Shown here piece after piece: positions 5,530 to 5,541 of a stretch of DNA of 5,541 nucleotides. Below the pieces are notes generated by a model that worked only from the letters and a program-made list of their open reading frames with translations, made no database searches and was not told the origin of the DNA. The number at the start of each line of letters is the position of its first letter. Positions within the stretch are counted from its first letter, which is position 1. The stretch is from an uncultured Clostridia bacterium. Its GTDB lineage: Bacteria > Bacillota > Clostridia > Christensenellales > CAG-917. The stretch lies in the NCBI GenBank assembly GCA_947174215.1, contig CAMWIB010000083.1:1-5541 (forward strand). Direction: 5' to 3'. The position numbers were made by a program, and so were the translations under genes.

Positions 5530-5541
5530 GAAACGTAGTAT

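Overview
The window looks like a chromosomal piece of an uncultured or gut-type low-to-mid GC Firmicute (Clostridia). The reasons are strong Shine-Dalgarno sites (GGAGG, AGGGGG), extended -10 promoters of the TGnTATAAT type, tRNA genes that encode their own CCA, AT-rich intergenic DNA, and clostridial-style flavoenzymes. This placement is an inference; no species can be named.

Layout. (1) Positions 1-2839, minus strand: a two-gene operon with its own promoter near 2903-2931. It encodes a 260-residue short-chain dehydrogenase/reductase (SDR), then, after a single base, a large old-yellow-enzyme/2,4-dienoyl-CoA-reductase-like iron-sulfur flavoprotein whose C-terminus runs off the left edge. (2) Positions 3051-3818: a tRNA island. 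tRNA-Leu(UAG) lies on the minus strand with its own promoter and terminator. tRNA-Gly(GCC) and tRNA-Cys(GCA) form a plus-strand pair that diverges from it. tRNA-Leu(UAA) follows with a probable separate promoter and a terminator. (3) Positions 3781-4118: no gene, but several hairpins, a long imperfect inverted repeat, and the terminator of the next gene. (4) Positions 4119-5516, minus strand: a complete 465-residue FAD-dependent oxidoreductase related to the geranylgeranyl-reductase/FixC superfamily.

The SDR and the OYE-type enzyme are probably co-transcribed and translationally coupled. Together they could reduce a conjugated enone, one enzyme acting on the C=C bond and the other on the carbonyl/alcohol. 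The substrate is unknown; bile-acid, steroid and other enone chemistry are only analogies. The geranylgeranyl-reductase-like enzyme is another flavin-dependent redox protein, but the tRNA island and its own terminator separate it from the operon, so no shared pathway is shown.

I found no CRISPR array, transposase, integrase, toxin-antitoxin or defence gene, and no clearly new system. The points most worth a second look are a T-loop U55-to-C change in tRNA-Gly, two stem defects in tRNA-Leu(UAG), unusual Fe-S cysteine spacing in the OYE-type enzyme, and the inverted-repeat element just after tRNA-Leu(UAA).
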